Assembly (NCBI RefSeq): GCF_001676155.1
Contig: NZ_LZEW01000023.1
Location: 248,001-312,000, forward strand
DNA length: 64,000 nt
Direction of reading: 5' to 3'
From: Morganella psychrotolerans
Lineage (GTDB): Bacteria; Pseudomonadota; Gammaproteobacteria; Enterobacterales; Enterobacteriaceae
Shown here: positions 10,144 through 20,185 of the stretch, piece after piece
Layout of the letters: each line of letters opens with the position of its first letter
Numbering within the stretch: the stretch's first letter is position 1
Program-made: the position numbers and the translations under genes
Notes under the pieces: model-generated
Database searches by the model: none
What the model was told of the DNA's origin: nothing
Seen by the model: only the letters and a program-made list of their open reading frames with translations

Positions 10144-12294
10144 TCAGTGTGAAGAGACGGTTTTAATCCCTTCTTCCGGCACTGCCACATACGGTGTTTC
10201 GCAGTCTGTACGTTCCGGGTTTTTACGCGCATTCATCGCGGTGCGGACACCGTAGAAAATGATGCTGTAAACAACGACCAGGAAGATAATACTCAGACCG
10301 GCGTTGGTGTAGTTATTCACCACGATGTGCTGCATGTTCGCAATCTGGTCAGGAGTTAAATCCGTCCCTTCTGCGATACGGCGTTTGTATTCATTCGCCA
10401 GCCAGAAGAAACCTTCCAGTTGCGGATTGTCACTGAACAATTTCAGACCTAACGCCCATGTTGTACAAATAAGTAACCACACCGCAGGGATGGTTGTCAC
10501 CCAGATATACCTGGTACGCTTCATTTTAATCAGAACAACAGTGGCAAGGACTAACGCGACAGCGGCGAGCATCTGGTTGGAGATACCGAACAGCGGCCAC
10601 AGGCTCTTAACACCACCCAGCGGATCGACCACGCCCTGGTATAACAGATAGCCCCACAGACCCACGCAACCCGCTGTACCTATGATACCGGCAACCAGAG
10701 AATCGGTTTTTTTCAGGAACGGAACAAAGTTACCCAGCAGATCCTGCAACATAAAGCGGCCGGAGCGTGTACCTGCATCCAGAGCAGTCAGGATAAACAT
10801 CGCTTCAAACAGGATCCCGAAGTGATACCAGAAGCCCATATTGGCAGCAGGAATGATTTGGTGGAAGACATGCGCGATACCCACAGCCAGTGTCGGCGCA
10901 CCACCTGCACGGTTCAGCACGGAAGGCTCACCGATATCTTTTGCAGTCTGCAAAATTTCTTCCGGTGTAATCACAAAGCCCCAGGAACTGACAGTCGCCG
11001 CAGCATGCACGGTAACATCTTTCAGCTGAGCCATGATCATCGGCGCATCAGCTGTCCCCAGATTATGCAGATCAGGCATAGTGATACCTAATGCTGCCGG
11101 CGGGGTGTTCATCGCAAAATAAAGACCCGGTTCGATAATCGATGCGGCAACCAGTGCCATAATCGCCACGAAGGACTCCATCAGCATTGCGCCGTAACCG
11201 ATATAGCGGGCATCTGTTTCACAGGCCAGCAGTTTCGGCGTAGTACCGGATGCAATCAGTGCGTGGAAGCCGGAAACAGCACCACAGGCAATGGTAATAA
11301 ACAGGAACGGGAACAGCGCCCCTTTCCAGACCGGACCAGTACCGTCAACGAACTGTGTCATGGCAGGCATTTTCAGATCCGGATTCAGGATCACAATACC
11401 CACAGCCAGACCGACGATAACCCCGATTTTCAGGAAAGTTGCCAGATAGTCACGCGGTGCCAGAATCAGCCAGACCGGCAGCAGTGCGGAAACAAACGCA
11501 TAGCCAATCAGAGCATAGGTGATAGTGGTATCTTTAAAGGTCAGCGCCGGACCCCAGTACGGGTCAGCCGCGATCACGCCACCGAACCAGATAGCAGCGA
11601 TCAGTAAAATCACCCCCATAACGGAGATTTCACCAATGCGTCCCGGCCGGATATACCGCATGTAGATCCCCATAAACAGGGCAATCGGCACAGTGGATAC
11701 GACAGTAAACACACCCCACGGACTTTCTGCCAGCGCTTTAACCACAATCAGTGCCAGCACCGCAAGGATGATGATCATGATGAGGAAGCAGCCGAAAAGT
11801 GCAATAGTCCCGGGAACGGTGCCCATCTCTTCTTTAATGATTTCACCAAGAGAAGCACCATTACGGCGTGAGGAGATAAACAGCACCATAAAGTCCTGTA
11901 CCGCACCCGCCAGTACCACACCCGCCAGCAGCCAGAGTGTGCCCGGCAGATACCCCATCTGCGCGGCAAGTACCGGTCCGACTAACGGACCTGCCCCTGC
12001 GATCGCGGCAAAGTGGTGACCAAACAGAACGTTACGGTTAGTCGGAACATAGTTCAGACCATCATTATTAATAACCGCCGGTGTTGACCGGGTCGGATCG
12101 AGTTTCATGACCTTTGTTGCGATATACAGGCTGTAGTAGCGATAAGCCACCAGATAGACTGATACCGATGCAGCAATGATCCATAATGCACTGACGTGCT
12201 CGCCACGGCGTAATGCAACTACGCCGAGACAGGAAGCACCAATTATCCCTAATATTACCCAGGGAATGTGCTTAAATAAGCGATTAGAGTTCAT
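10144..12294 (-). CDS. btsT: pyruvate/H+ symporter of the CstA family
   Basis: 716 residues, the exact length of E. coli BtsT (YjiY) and longer than CstA (701). About 16-18 helices; conserved blocks include FGHHFAAIAGAGPLVGPVLAAQ near residue 90 and FHALIASGTTPK near 345. BtsT imports pyruvate across the inner membrane with protons. ATG 12294 has AAGGTG 6 bases upstream. In E. coli btsT is followed by yjiX and then yjiA and is switched on by BtsSR; here yjiX is missing and yjiA follows after about 145 bases. No btsSR genes are in the window. Confidence 0.9.
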   Translation of the reverse strand: MNSNRLFKHIPWVILGIIGASCLGVVALRRGEHVSALWIIAASVSVYLVAYRYYSLYIATKVMKLDPTRSTPAVINNDGLNYVPTNRNVLFGHHFAAIAGAGPLVGPVLAAQMGYLPGTLWLLAGVVLAGAVQDFMVLFISSRRNGASLGEIIKEEMGTVPGTIALFGCFLIMIIILAVLALIVVKALAESPWGVFTVVSTVPIALFMGIYMRYIRPGRIGEISVMGVILLIAAIWFGGVIAADPYWGPALTFKDTTITYALIGYAFVSALLPVWLILAPRDYLATFLKIGVIVGLAVGIVILNPDLKMPAMTQFVDGTGPVWKGALFPFLFITIACGAVSGFHALIASGTTPKLLACETDARYIGYGAMLMESFVAIMALVAASIIEPGLYFAMNTPPAALGITMPDLHNLGTADAPMIMAQLKDVTVHAAATVSSWGFVITPEEILQTAKDIGEPSVLNRAGGAPTLAVGIAHVFHQIIPAANMGFWYHFGILFEAMFILTALDAGTRSGRFMLQDLLGNFVPFLKKTDSLVAGIIGTAGCVGLWGYLLYQGVVDPLGGVKSLWPLFGISNQMLAAVALVLATVVLIKMKRTRYIWVTTIPAVWLLICTTWALGLKLFSDNPQLEGFFWLANEYKRRIAEGTDLTPDQIANMQHIVVNNYTNAGLSIIFLVVVYSIIFYGVRTAMNARKNPERTDCETPYVAVPEEGIKTVSSH

Positions 12295-12570
12295 AACACA
12301 CCTTAAGTATGACTGTGATAAGCAATTGACCCGCTTCCGTGCGGAAAAAAGTGTTCCGGCAAAAGAAAATAGAAACTTTCTGCAAGTGTGTTTTATGATA
12401 GAAAAATCAAGGCAGGAAACGGGAATTATCCCGTAAGCGGTAATATAGCGGATTAAGCGGTCACAATTTGCTGCCGGGCGGTTTTATACTGTACCAAAGG
12501 CACTGAATTCTGTGATCGGGTTAACGTTATGATTTTTAAATTTTTTTGCAATTTTTATCATTTTTTTTTA

Positions 12571-12696
12571 TATACCCAACGTCATTCAAGATGCAGGAAG
12601 GCGGCAAGGGAAAACAGATGGAGAGCATACATTAGTATGTGACCCGGCTAGCTGAGTGCGGCCAACGAACCTGCAGTTTGAATGAATAAGGGTATA
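12571..12696 (+). repeat. ERIC-type repeat, copy 3 (full length, 126 bp)
   Basis: TATACCCAACGTCATTCAAG start and AATAAGGGTATA end with the complete core. It lies between the btsT promoter region and the DUF3592 gene. Between 12295 and 12570 I see only AT-rich sequence and a GGTTAACGTTATG stretch resembling half of the LacI-type operators at 18.2 kb. Confidence 0.85.
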
Positions 12697-12750
12697 AAAG
12701 TATTATTTTTTACCCAACGAACCTGAAACCGACAGAAGACAGCAACGGAT

Positions 12751-13263
12751 ATGACCAAAAAATCTGACTCTCATCACATGCGCCACCCTGCCTGTACCGA
12801 CAAACACACCCAGCGCGGTATGCTGATACAGCGTTTTCTCCGCCTGCTTACTTTCTGCGTGCTTTTTCTTGCCGGTTTTATGATTTATCAGACCTGGCAG
12901 ACGCAAAAAAATGAAGCCTATGTTGACGGGCAGATAACCGGATACTCCCGGACAGAAGTGCGTGATACCCGCTCCGGGCAACAACTTGTCGGCTGGCCGC
13001 TGATTAAATTTGTCACACCGGATAATAAAATTGTGACATTCACCTCGCCGGATAGCCTGGTCTGTCGGTCAGAATGCCAGACCGGCCCGACCGGTGTTTA
13101 TTATCAGAAAGATAATCCGGTGAAAGCACAGATTGCGGACTTCGGCGCCCGCTATGGTGAAATAATTGTCTGGGGAGTTATCGCCTTTGTGCTGCTGTGT
13201 ACCTATATCCTGTACAGTTGGCGTCTGCGTATTCTGATGCGCCGCCGTCACGGCACATTGTAA
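12751..13263 (+). CDS. DUF3592 membrane protein
   Basis: 170 residues: a cytoplasmic head rich in His and basic residues (1-30), one membrane helix (about 31-47), a periplasmic beta-rich domain of about 80 residues with GWPLIKFVTPDNK, and a second helix (about 131-150). This is the DUF3592 layout; no function is known for the family. Only a weak ribosome site (AACGGAT) stands before the ATG. The gene directly follows an ERIC copy, so its promoter may lie in or behind the repeat. Confidence 0.6.
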   Translation: MTKKSDSHHMRHPACTDKHTQRGMLIQRFLRLLTFCVLFLAGFMIYQTWQTQKNEAYVDGQITGYSRTEVRDTRSGQQLVGWPLIKFVTPDNKIVTFTSPDSLVCRSECQTGPTGVYYQKDNPVKAQIADFGARYGEIIVWGVIAFVLLCTYILYSWRLRILMRRRHGTL

Positions 13264-13284
13264 TCGGCACTTTATAATTAAGCA

Positions 13285-13791
13285 TTACCGGCGGGGAGGC
13301 GATTCAAACCCGGTAATCAGTCCGTAAGGGTCGATGCGCAGCCAGTAGCCATTGACCCACCAGTGGTGCTCACCATCGCCTTCAGTGCCACACCCCACAC
13401 CTACCTGCGCCATTCCTCCGCTATACGGATGCGCACAGTCATAAATGGCAGGGATCACTAATTTTCCGGTGACACTGTCAGCAAAGCCGATTTTATCCCC
13501 GATTTTGACGCGGTAACGTCCCTCTGACGGATAATCAGGCCCGTTATCAAAATAATAAGGCGCGTAAGGTTCCTGCAAATTTATATCCACAAAATGAAAA
13601 CTGTAGGTTTTTTTGTCCTGATAGAGACAGACCTGATACGGGTTATCCGGTTTAAAGCACTCATCTGCATCTGACGGAGTTGCTGATTTCGCCTGTACCC
13701 ATTCACGGGCTTTCACCGCCTGAGCCTCAGAATACGCCGCCGCAGACAACGGCACTGCCGACAAAAGCACCACACTCAGAAACCTGCGCAT
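13285..13791 (-). CDS. exported WG-repeat protein
   Basis: 168 residues with a signal peptide (cleavage after AAA-YSE). The mature part has one clear WG-type unit (RYRVKIGDKIGFAD, TGKLVIPAIYD) and four cysteines that may form disulfides. WG repeats are beta-hairpin modules of unknown ligand, common in periplasmic and outer-membrane-associated proteins. It begins 7 bases after the opgE stop with a GGAG site, so it is probably co-expressed with opgE. Confidence 0.6.
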   Translation of the reverse strand: MRRFLSVVLLSAVPLSAAAYSEAQAVKAREWVQAKSATPSDADECFKPDNPYQVCLYQDKKTYSFHFVDINLQEPYAPYYFDNGPDYPSEGRYRVKIGDKIGFADSVTGKLVIPAIYDCAHPYSGGMAQVGVGCGTEGDGEHHWWVNGYWLRIDPYGLITGFESPPRR

Positions 13792-13798
13792 TATTCTG

Positions 13799-15389
13799 TT
13801 ACTCCCCTGTTTTATTATCGTCCGTTATCAATGTTGGTAAATCATCCGGTAAATCATCATAAGATTGTACTTTGTTATGAAACGAAATATAGCCGGATTG
13901 ATCCTCACAGGGAACATCATCACGCCAGGCGCACTGCTGAGACAGGCGCAGTTCGCTGATCCCCATCCACTGCGCCAGGAACGGCAACATAGAAAGCCCG
14001 CTGCGGCGTGACTGAACCGTTTTTTGTTCCGTTGCATCATAGGCAGTCAGAAAGAACGGCACCTGATAATTTTGTTTAAATTCATCAGAATGCACCAGGT
14101 TCATTGTATCAAGACCATTGTCCGTCACACGCAGACCATGGTCAGAGAAATAGATCATCGTCCAGTTTACATGGTGCTTATCTGCGTCCGTCGCTATCTC
14201 TGACAGAAATTTATCCGTATTCGCAATGCTTTGCACATAGCAGGAGATATTGTCAGACGTAATAAATTTATCAAACTGATTATTGGTTCGTGCACAAGGC
14301 TGTGGGTGTGAGCCCATAAGATGAATAACAATCAGCCGCTTACGGTTACCCGACGGTTCTGCGAGGAGACGCAGGATATCCGGACGGAGATTTTCATCCG
14401 GTAAATAATCGCGATCCCCCGCATTCCCCTCTTTCAGAAAGACAGTGTTACCCGCCTGTTTTCCTATCATGGCAACCGGAGAATCATATTTGCCGCGCAA
14501 TCCCTGATTAGAGAGCCAGTATGTTTCAAACCCGGCGCGTTTTGCCAGGGTAATCAGACTGTTATTCAGATCCCGTTTAGTATTTTCATGCAAGGTAAAG
14601 GCATTGGTCAGAGAGGGCTGAGTGGCTCCGGCGGCTGAAATGAAATCAGTAAATAATGTGCCGTTTGCCCGGCTCATCCAGGGGGTATTTTCCGCATAAG
14701 AAAAACCATACGCCTGCATAAAGTCTTTACGGACGCTTTCACCGATGACCAGAATATAAGTGTCATACTTTCCGGGAACAGTAACGGGTTTCCAGTTATC
14801 CGGGATCTGAATTATTTTTGCGAAATGGCTGTTGGATGCCATTACTTCATTATAACTCTGAGCAATATCATAAAAAAAAACGTAATTCAGGCAGACCGGA
14901 ATCCACAATGCTGAATTCAGAATTCCAGCCTGCTTTAACCACATTTTTGACCGGTGACCAGAACGCCGGAATAAAGAAAAGAGCAAACAACCAGTAGCGT
15001 GCCGGTTTTCTGACATTCACCTTTAACCGCATTGCTGCTATTGCACAGCCGAGCAATGCCGCCATAAACAGGTAAATCCGCAGAGATATTCCCATAAAGA
15101 ACTCGGCAGACTCACGGCTGTTAGTATAAATCAGTGAGCCGATTGAATTCACATCCGGAAAACCGTAATTAATTCCTACCGGCGCATAAAATATACCGGT
15201 CAGCGCATAGAGTAATACCACAACCAGATATACCTTGCGGCTCACGGAAGCAATAAAGGCGAAAAATGCCAGCGCATTAAAGACATACACCAGCTTTAGC
15301 GGATAACCAAAACTGATATGCAGAAGACAGACAAAAAGAATTAATGATGCCGTAGGCAAAAGTGCTGAGAATCGGATTTTTTTATGCAT
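13799..15389 (-). pseudogene. opgE: phosphoethanolamine transferase OpgE, frameshifted in an A9 run
   Basis: Two overlapping frames (15389-14868 and 15016-13799) together give one protein. Removing one base from the A9 run at 14872-14880 joins them into 529 residues (E. coli OpgE has 527), and the joint (LRF, FYDIAQSYNEVM) lines up with the E. coli protein without a gap. The N-terminal third has five membrane helices. The periplasmic alkaline-phosphatase-fold domain has VIGESVRKD, the nucleophile region AAGATQPSLTN, HLMGSHPQPC and IYFSDHG. OpgE adds phosphoethanolamine to osmoregulated periplasmic glucans. As written the gene makes only the membrane part, unless transcriptional slippage on the run restores the frame. 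Confidence 0.85.
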
Positions 15390-15604
15390 AACCTGACAGA
15401 TAATATGGGAAATTTATTCTGGTATTTATTGCGCGGTATTGTTCCATAACCAAAGAATGTGTCAATTCAAAAGTCAGCGCGATATCAGAGCCCTTAATTT
15501 TTCGTTGGAAAGAGACTATGACACTATTGTCCGTCATAAATTAATTAATCATTAAAATCCGGCATAATGAATAAAGAAGGACTGATATTATAAAATCAGT
15601 TAAA

Positions 15605-15641
15605 ACAGAAACAGCAGAAAAAAATCACTCTACTGTTTCTG
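15605..15641 (-). terminator. weak hairpin after purT
   Basis: Stem CAGAAACAG / CTGTTTCTG with an 18-base loop, about 20 bases beyond the purT stop. The T tract on the minus strand is short (TTTTA). Confidence 0.35.
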
Positions 15642-15659
15642 CTGTATCAGCAAACAGGA

Positions 15660-16838
15660 TTAACCGGTAACCACCACGGCAGCAGCCGCCTGTTTTGCCA
15701 CAGATACTGCCTTGTCTGTATCGGATGCCGTTGCCAGCGCAACCCCCATCCGGCGGGAGCCGTCAATTGCCGGTTTGGCGAACAAACGCAACTGAACCGT
15801 TCCGTGCAGTGCATTTTCCAGCCCGCTGTAACACACATTATCACTGGTCAGAGAAGGTAAAATAACGGCTGATGCCGCCGGTGCATACTGAATAATATCC
15901 CCCGCCGGCAATCCGAGAAATGCCCGCACATGCAGTGCAAATTCAGAGATATTCTGCGAAACCAAGGTCACAAGCCCGGTATCGTGCGGTCGTGGTGAGA
16001 CTTCATTAAAGATAATATCGTCACCGCGCACAAACAGTTCCACGCCGAACAGACCATAGCCCCCCAGCCCGTTAACAACCGTCTCTGCCACCTGCTGTGC
16101 CCGTGCCAGTGTGGTGTCTGACATTGCCTGCGGCTGCCATGACTCACGGTAATCCCCGTTTTCCTGACGATGTCCGACAGGGGCGCAAAAATGCACACCA
16201 TCAACGGCGCGGACAGTCAGCAGGGTAATTTCATAATCAAACGGGATCATCCGCTCGACAATCACCCGCCCTTTTCCCGCGCGACCGGCATCCTGGGACG
16301 CCTGCCAGGCCGCGCTCAGTCCGGCTTCACTGCGGATAACACTCTGTCCTTTACCCGATGAACTCATCACCGGTTTGATAATACAGGGAAAACCAATCTC
16401 ACCGGCAGCACGGACAAACGCCGCTTCATCATCAACAAACCGGTATTCCGATGTCAGCAAGCCCAGCTCTTCTGCTGCCAGACGGCGGATACCTTCCCGG
16501 TTCATTGTCAGCCTCACAGCATTGGCGCACGGAACAACATTCAGCCCTTCCTGCTCCAGGCGGTACAGGGTGTCTGTCGCAATCGCTTCAATTTCCGGTA
16601 CGACGTAATCCGGTTGCTCTTTACGGATTACAGACTCTAATTCAGCACCATCCAGCATATTGATAACATAACGGCGATGCGCAATATGCATAGCCGGTGC
16701 ATTATCATAACGGTCAACGGCAATCACTTCGATTCCCAGACGCTGGCACTCAATGGCCACCTCTTTACCTAATTCCCCCGCCCCGAGCAGCATCACCTTT
16801 GTTGCTCCCGGACGTAACGCCGTGCCTAAGATTGTCAT
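15660..16838 (-). CDS. purT: formate-dependent GAR transformylase
   Basis: 392 residues, equal to E. coli PurT. It makes formylglycinamide ribonucleotide from GAR, formate and ATP in purine synthesis. It is an ATP-grasp enzyme: N-terminal [12 protein letters not shown], a central glycine-rich ATP loop (SSSGKGQS, about 160) and the magnesium site [12 protein letters not shown] (about 280). I chose ATG 16838, which has AGGTG 6 bases upstream and matches the E. coli start; the frame extends to GTG 16847 but that overlaps the ribosome site. The gene is monocistronic, with a short ERIC copy upstream. Confidence 0.95.
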   Translation of the reverse strand: MTILGTALRPGATKVMLLGAGELGKEVAIECQRLGIEVIAVDRYDNAPAMHIAHRRYVINMLDGAELESVIRKEQPDYVVPEIEAIATDTLYRLEQEGLNVVPCANAVRLTMNREGIRRLAAEELGLLTSEYRFVDDEAAFVRAAGEIGFPCIIKPVMSSSGKGQSVIRSEAGLSAAWQASQDAGRAGKGRVIVERMIPFDYEITLLTVRAVDGVHFCAPVGHRQENGDYRESWQPQAMSDTTLARAQQVAETVVNGLGGYGLFGVELFVRGDDIIFNEVSPRPHDTGLVTLVSQNISEFALHVRAFLGLPAGDIIQYAPAASAVILPSLTSDNVCYSGLENALHGTVQLRLFAKPAIDGSRRMGVALATASDTDKAVSVAKQAAAAVVVTG

Positions 16839-16883
16839 TACTGTCACCTGTTCAGAAAATACCGGAAAATAGCGGCTTTATTA

Positions 16884-16966
16884 TATACCCAACGTCATTC
16901 AAGCTGCAGGCAGGCGGCTATCTGAGTGCAGCCAACGAACCTGTAGTTTGAATGAATAAGGGTATA
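16884..16966 (+). repeat. ERIC-type repeat, copy 4 (internal deletion, 83 bp)
   Basis: Both ends are intact, but the central palindrome is missing: CAGGCGGC joins directly to TATCTGAGTGCAGCC. The joint lies in a GGC direct repeat of the full-length element, and is the same as in the copy at 53193. Confidence 0.8.
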
Positions 16967-17026
16967 AACGCAATCGTTTGCTTTAGTCACTTACTAAGCG
17001 ACCGGGCGGTAAATTAATGTGAATAC

Positions 17027-17937
17027 TTAACGCGGTTTCATGCCCAGACCGATTTTTGCGGTATTTTTCCAATGATGGCAGATAAGTGAGAGGATACAGA
17101 ACAATAATCCCAGCCAGATAAGTGAGAAACTCACGCCTTTTACCGAATCAAAATGTTCATTAAAGAGGAATACAGCGAGCAGGAACTGAATCGTCGGTTC
17201 CAGATATTGTGCCAGCCCGATGGTTGTCAGTGTGGTTGAACGCACGGCGGCGGTAAAAAAGAGCAACGGCAGCAAGGTCACCGGTGCGGTCAGGACAAAG
17301 CAGAGGCGGGTAAAATCATCTGCTGTGGCAAATGTGCTTTGCCCGGTGCTTTCCAGCCAGAAATAGAGCACAACCGCGAGCGGAAGCAGCCACAAACTTT
17401 CAACCAACAGTGATGTGGTCAGGTCATAGCGGATAAATTTACGGATGAACCCGTAAAATGCAAATGCAGAGCCCATCATAAGCGCCAGCCCGGGCAATCT
17501 GCCGTATTGAATCAGCTGATAACCCACCCCGGCACAGACAAATAACAAGGCAATTTTTTCAGCCGGTTTCAGGCGTTCATGTAAAAAAACCACACCGAGC
17601 ACAATAGAAAACAGCGGCGTAATAAAATAGCCCATGCTGGCTTCAAGCACTAAATCATGTGTCATCGAATAGGTGAAGGTACACCATGACACCGCCATGA
17701 CACCGGTACTGAAAAAACAGAGAAATAACGAGCGCTTATCTGCCCATACCCCACGAAAACGGGTACGATTTTTCAAGAACACACGGACAAACAGTAATAA
17801 CGGAATTGACCAGAGAACCCGCTGAGATAATAACTCCAGAGGTTGTACGCCCGGCAAAAGACGATAAAACAGCGGTGTTATTCCCCATAAAAAAATAAGA
17901 AAAAAATCGCCAGCATCGCGCCAGATCGTAAAAACAT
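17027..17937 (-). pseudogene. rarD: EamA transporter RarD, 5' end frameshifted
   Basis: Ten-helix EamA/DMT permease of the RarD type, about 300 residues. From residue 18 onward the protein is intact in one frame (WGITPLFYRLL, then QRVLWS, LEASMGYFITPL, AQYLEPTIQF), but that frame has no start codon except a TTG at 17857 that would remove helix 1. The natural start is ATG 17937 in another frame. Two A7 runs (17889-17895, 17900-17906) lie between; taking one base from each gives MLAIFSYFLWGITP, which matches the E. coli helix-1 motif (AAYFIWG) in spacing. RarD is a predicted permease linked by name to chloramphenicol sensitivity; the substrate is unknown. Confidence 0.75.
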
Positions 17938-18219
17938 AATTCAGTCAGTCCTGTTCATTATTATCCTGACGTCTATCATACCCCTCTGCTCCGGAAATCC
18001 CATGAGCCAGCTCAATTTAAATATCTGCGATAAAGTGGGGAAATGATTACCGGGGCGCGTTTTTTACTATCACAAAAAAGAATTAAATCTGTCAGTGAAT
18101 TACAGGGGAAATACGTATTTATAATTCACTGCATGACGTTCAAAATATGTTCATGAAAAACAGTCAGTGGATTACGTGCATATAACTACAAAACATCAAT
18201 TTAACTTGATTTTTTCACT

Positions 18220-18231
18220 GGTAACGTTAAC
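18220..18231. promoter_or_regulatory. LacI-type operator 1
   Basis: GGTAACGTTAAC, one mismatch from the perfect palindrome GTTAACGTTAAC. The central CG and half-site resemble operators of GalR/LacI regulators. Confidence 0.5.
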
Positions 18232-18283
18232 ATAATAAGTATCATTAACAAATCAATTTTGGGTATTATTCCTAATATTGGAT

Positions 18284-18295
18284 GTTAACGTTAAC
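18284..18295. promoter_or_regulatory. LacI-type operator 2 (perfect palindrome)
   Basis: GTTAACGTTAAC, perfectly palindromic, 64 bp from operator 1 (about six helical turns). Confidence 0.6.
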
Positions 18296-18515
18296 TTAAC
18301 GTAGTTATAGCTAGATAGATCCCCTGATTTTTTTATACCCTGAAAATCATTATTACTGTTAATGCGTTGATGATAAAAGATAAATAATCATTTAATGTTC
18401 ATTTTCATGATAATCAGAGTAACAACTCAGACTTCCCCCTCCGGAGATTGACAAATCATCCGTGCGGTAGCTTTGTCCTTAAAAAAATGTGGCTATTTTT
18501 TTTTAAATTCAAAAA

Positions 18516-18527
18516 TTTAACGTTAAC
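18516..18527. promoter_or_regulatory. LacI-type operator 3
   Basis: TTTAACGTTAAC, one mismatch from the palindrome, 232 bp from operator 2 and about 250 bp beyond the stop of the LacI-family gene. Confidence 0.5.
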
Positions 18528-18781
18528 ATTATAAGAACAGTATGATTAATTATCATTATGATACATAAACAGATCATACAGCATAAAAAAAACGTAATTG
18601 AAAGTTTTATGTTTAGTTATTCCGTAAGATTGGCTTATTTTTTTACTCAGATTGACAGATAAATCCGCCAGTGAACAAATGAACATCTTATAAACAGCAT
18701 CCGGACAGATCTCCGCCGGTTAATAAATAAAATTAACCGGAATGCAGTAAAGAAAGTAATATTTTTGAGCTTAACCGGGTT

Positions 18782-19780
18782 TCAGAGTGAATCCCGGTTC
18801 AGAACGCGGCAAGGCACATAAACACGCCCCTGTGACTGGCGTTCTTCAATAAGATGTAATGCAGCTGCTTCACCTAACTGGTAATAAGGTGACTGAATTG
18901 TTGTCAGTGGCGGATAAAATAACTCACCGATACCCGCCATATTGTCGAATCCAAGGATACCTATCTGCTGAGGAATGCGTATCCCGCGGGTTAATAAGAC
19001 CTGGTAGGTGATAAATGCAATGCGGTCATTTCCGCAAATAATGCTGTCGAACATTGGCTTATTATCAGGGCAATACCGTTCAATCAGCGAAATAGCATCG
19101 CGGTATTGTGTATCAGGGTGTCTGATATTGTGTTGGATAAGATTATCCGGACATAATTGTGCATCCTGCCAGGCATCCTGAACAGCATCACGGCGGACAG
19201 CGGCAGAAACAGACTCTGCGGGCAGCCAGAGACAGAGCGGATGACGGTATCCCTGCGCAATAAGGTATTTAGTTGCATTGTACTGACCATGATAATCGTC
19301 CGGAATATAAGCCGGTAATGAATCATCAGATGAATCAAAGCAATTCGTTAATACCAGATTTTTATCCCGTAATAATTCAGGGATTTCGATTTCGCGCAGC
19401 TTCATGCTGGTGATAATAATGCCGTCAGGTCTTTGAGACAGTATTTGTCTGGCTGCGTTAGTTAAATCATCTTGTGATGAAACATTGACAACAAAACTGC
19501 TCCACCCATATTTTCTGGCGCATTGTTCAACAGAAAGAAGAAGTTCAACAGAAAAAGGGGCCGACGCGGTATCAAAAGCCAGGACGCCGAACCCTGACAG
19601 CTTTGTACTCTTTCCCCTGATTTTACGGGCTGATAAATCAGGTACGTAATTCAGAACGTCAATAGCATGCTGAACCTGTTTCAGAGTGTCAGGTTTCAAT
19701 AACTCAGGATTATTTATCGCTCTCGATACTGTCATCAGAGATACTGATGCCAGCCGGGCAACATCTTTAAGTGATGCCAT
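18782..19780 (-). CDS. LacI/GalR-family sugar-type repressor
   Basis: 332 residues from ATG 19780. The N-terminal helix-turn-helix (SLKDVARLASVSLMTVSRAI) and hinge are textbook LacI family, followed by a periplasmic-binding-like ligand domain ending in YQLGEAAALHLIEERQ. The start is placed by family alignment; the frame continues 23 codons upstream but without a ribosome site. No sugar uptake or catabolic gene stands near; the only likely targets in the window are the three palindromes just downstream. It may be a remnant of a lost sugar operon or a regulator acting elsewhere. Confidence 0.85.
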   Translation of the reverse strand: MASLKDVARLASVSLMTVSRAINNPELLKPDTLKQVQHAIDVLNYVPDLSARKIRGKSTKLSGFGVLAFDTASAPFSVELLLSVEQCARKYGWSSFVVNVSSQDDLTNAARQILSQRPDGIIITSMKLREIEIPELLRDKNLVLTNCFDSSDDSLPAYIPDDYHGQYNATKYLIAQGYRHPLCLWLPAESVSAAVRRDAVQDAWQDAQLCPDNLIQHNIRHPDTQYRDAISLIERYCPDNKPMFDSIICGNDRIAFITYQVLLTRGIRIPQQIGILGFDNMAGIGELFYPPLTTIQSPYYQLGEAAALHLIEERQSQGRVYVPCRVLNRDSL

Positions 19781-20185
19781 ATTATTATCAGTAGAAAATA
19801 AGTGTAAGTTTCTGTAGTAAGAAAGATAAAGAAAAGTATGAGCAATCATTTATAACATATCAGCACTATAACCCCAAGAGTAAATGTAAACATTTGTTTC
19901 ACAAAAACAGCGTAATGACCTATAATTAAAAGAAATCAGACCAGATATAACACATTGTTTTTTATCTTTAAAATAAGAAAAAACACCATATTATCATCAC
20001 TTTTATTCAAGACTGCACACTGATTAGGAAATGAAATTTTCTTATCTATTTAAACATTTTATTGAAGTTATCTTGTCTACAATACAGGTAGTGCGTAGAT
20101 AAACTTAGGTAAATTTAACAACCGTGTATTTTTATCAGCAAATACCTTTTTATTTCAGTATCCTATTTTAATAAAGGAGTTATTT

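Larger units (their letters stand above)
17938..18781. other. 844-bp gene-free AT-rich region
   Basis: No open frame of note on either strand. It holds three LacI-type palindromes (listed separately), a 9-bp inverted repeat CCGGTTAAT / ATTAACCGG at 18716-18740 and a 7-bp repeat AACCGGG / CCCGGTT at 18773-18799 around the stop of the LacI-family gene, which might end its transcript. Confidence 0.6.
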
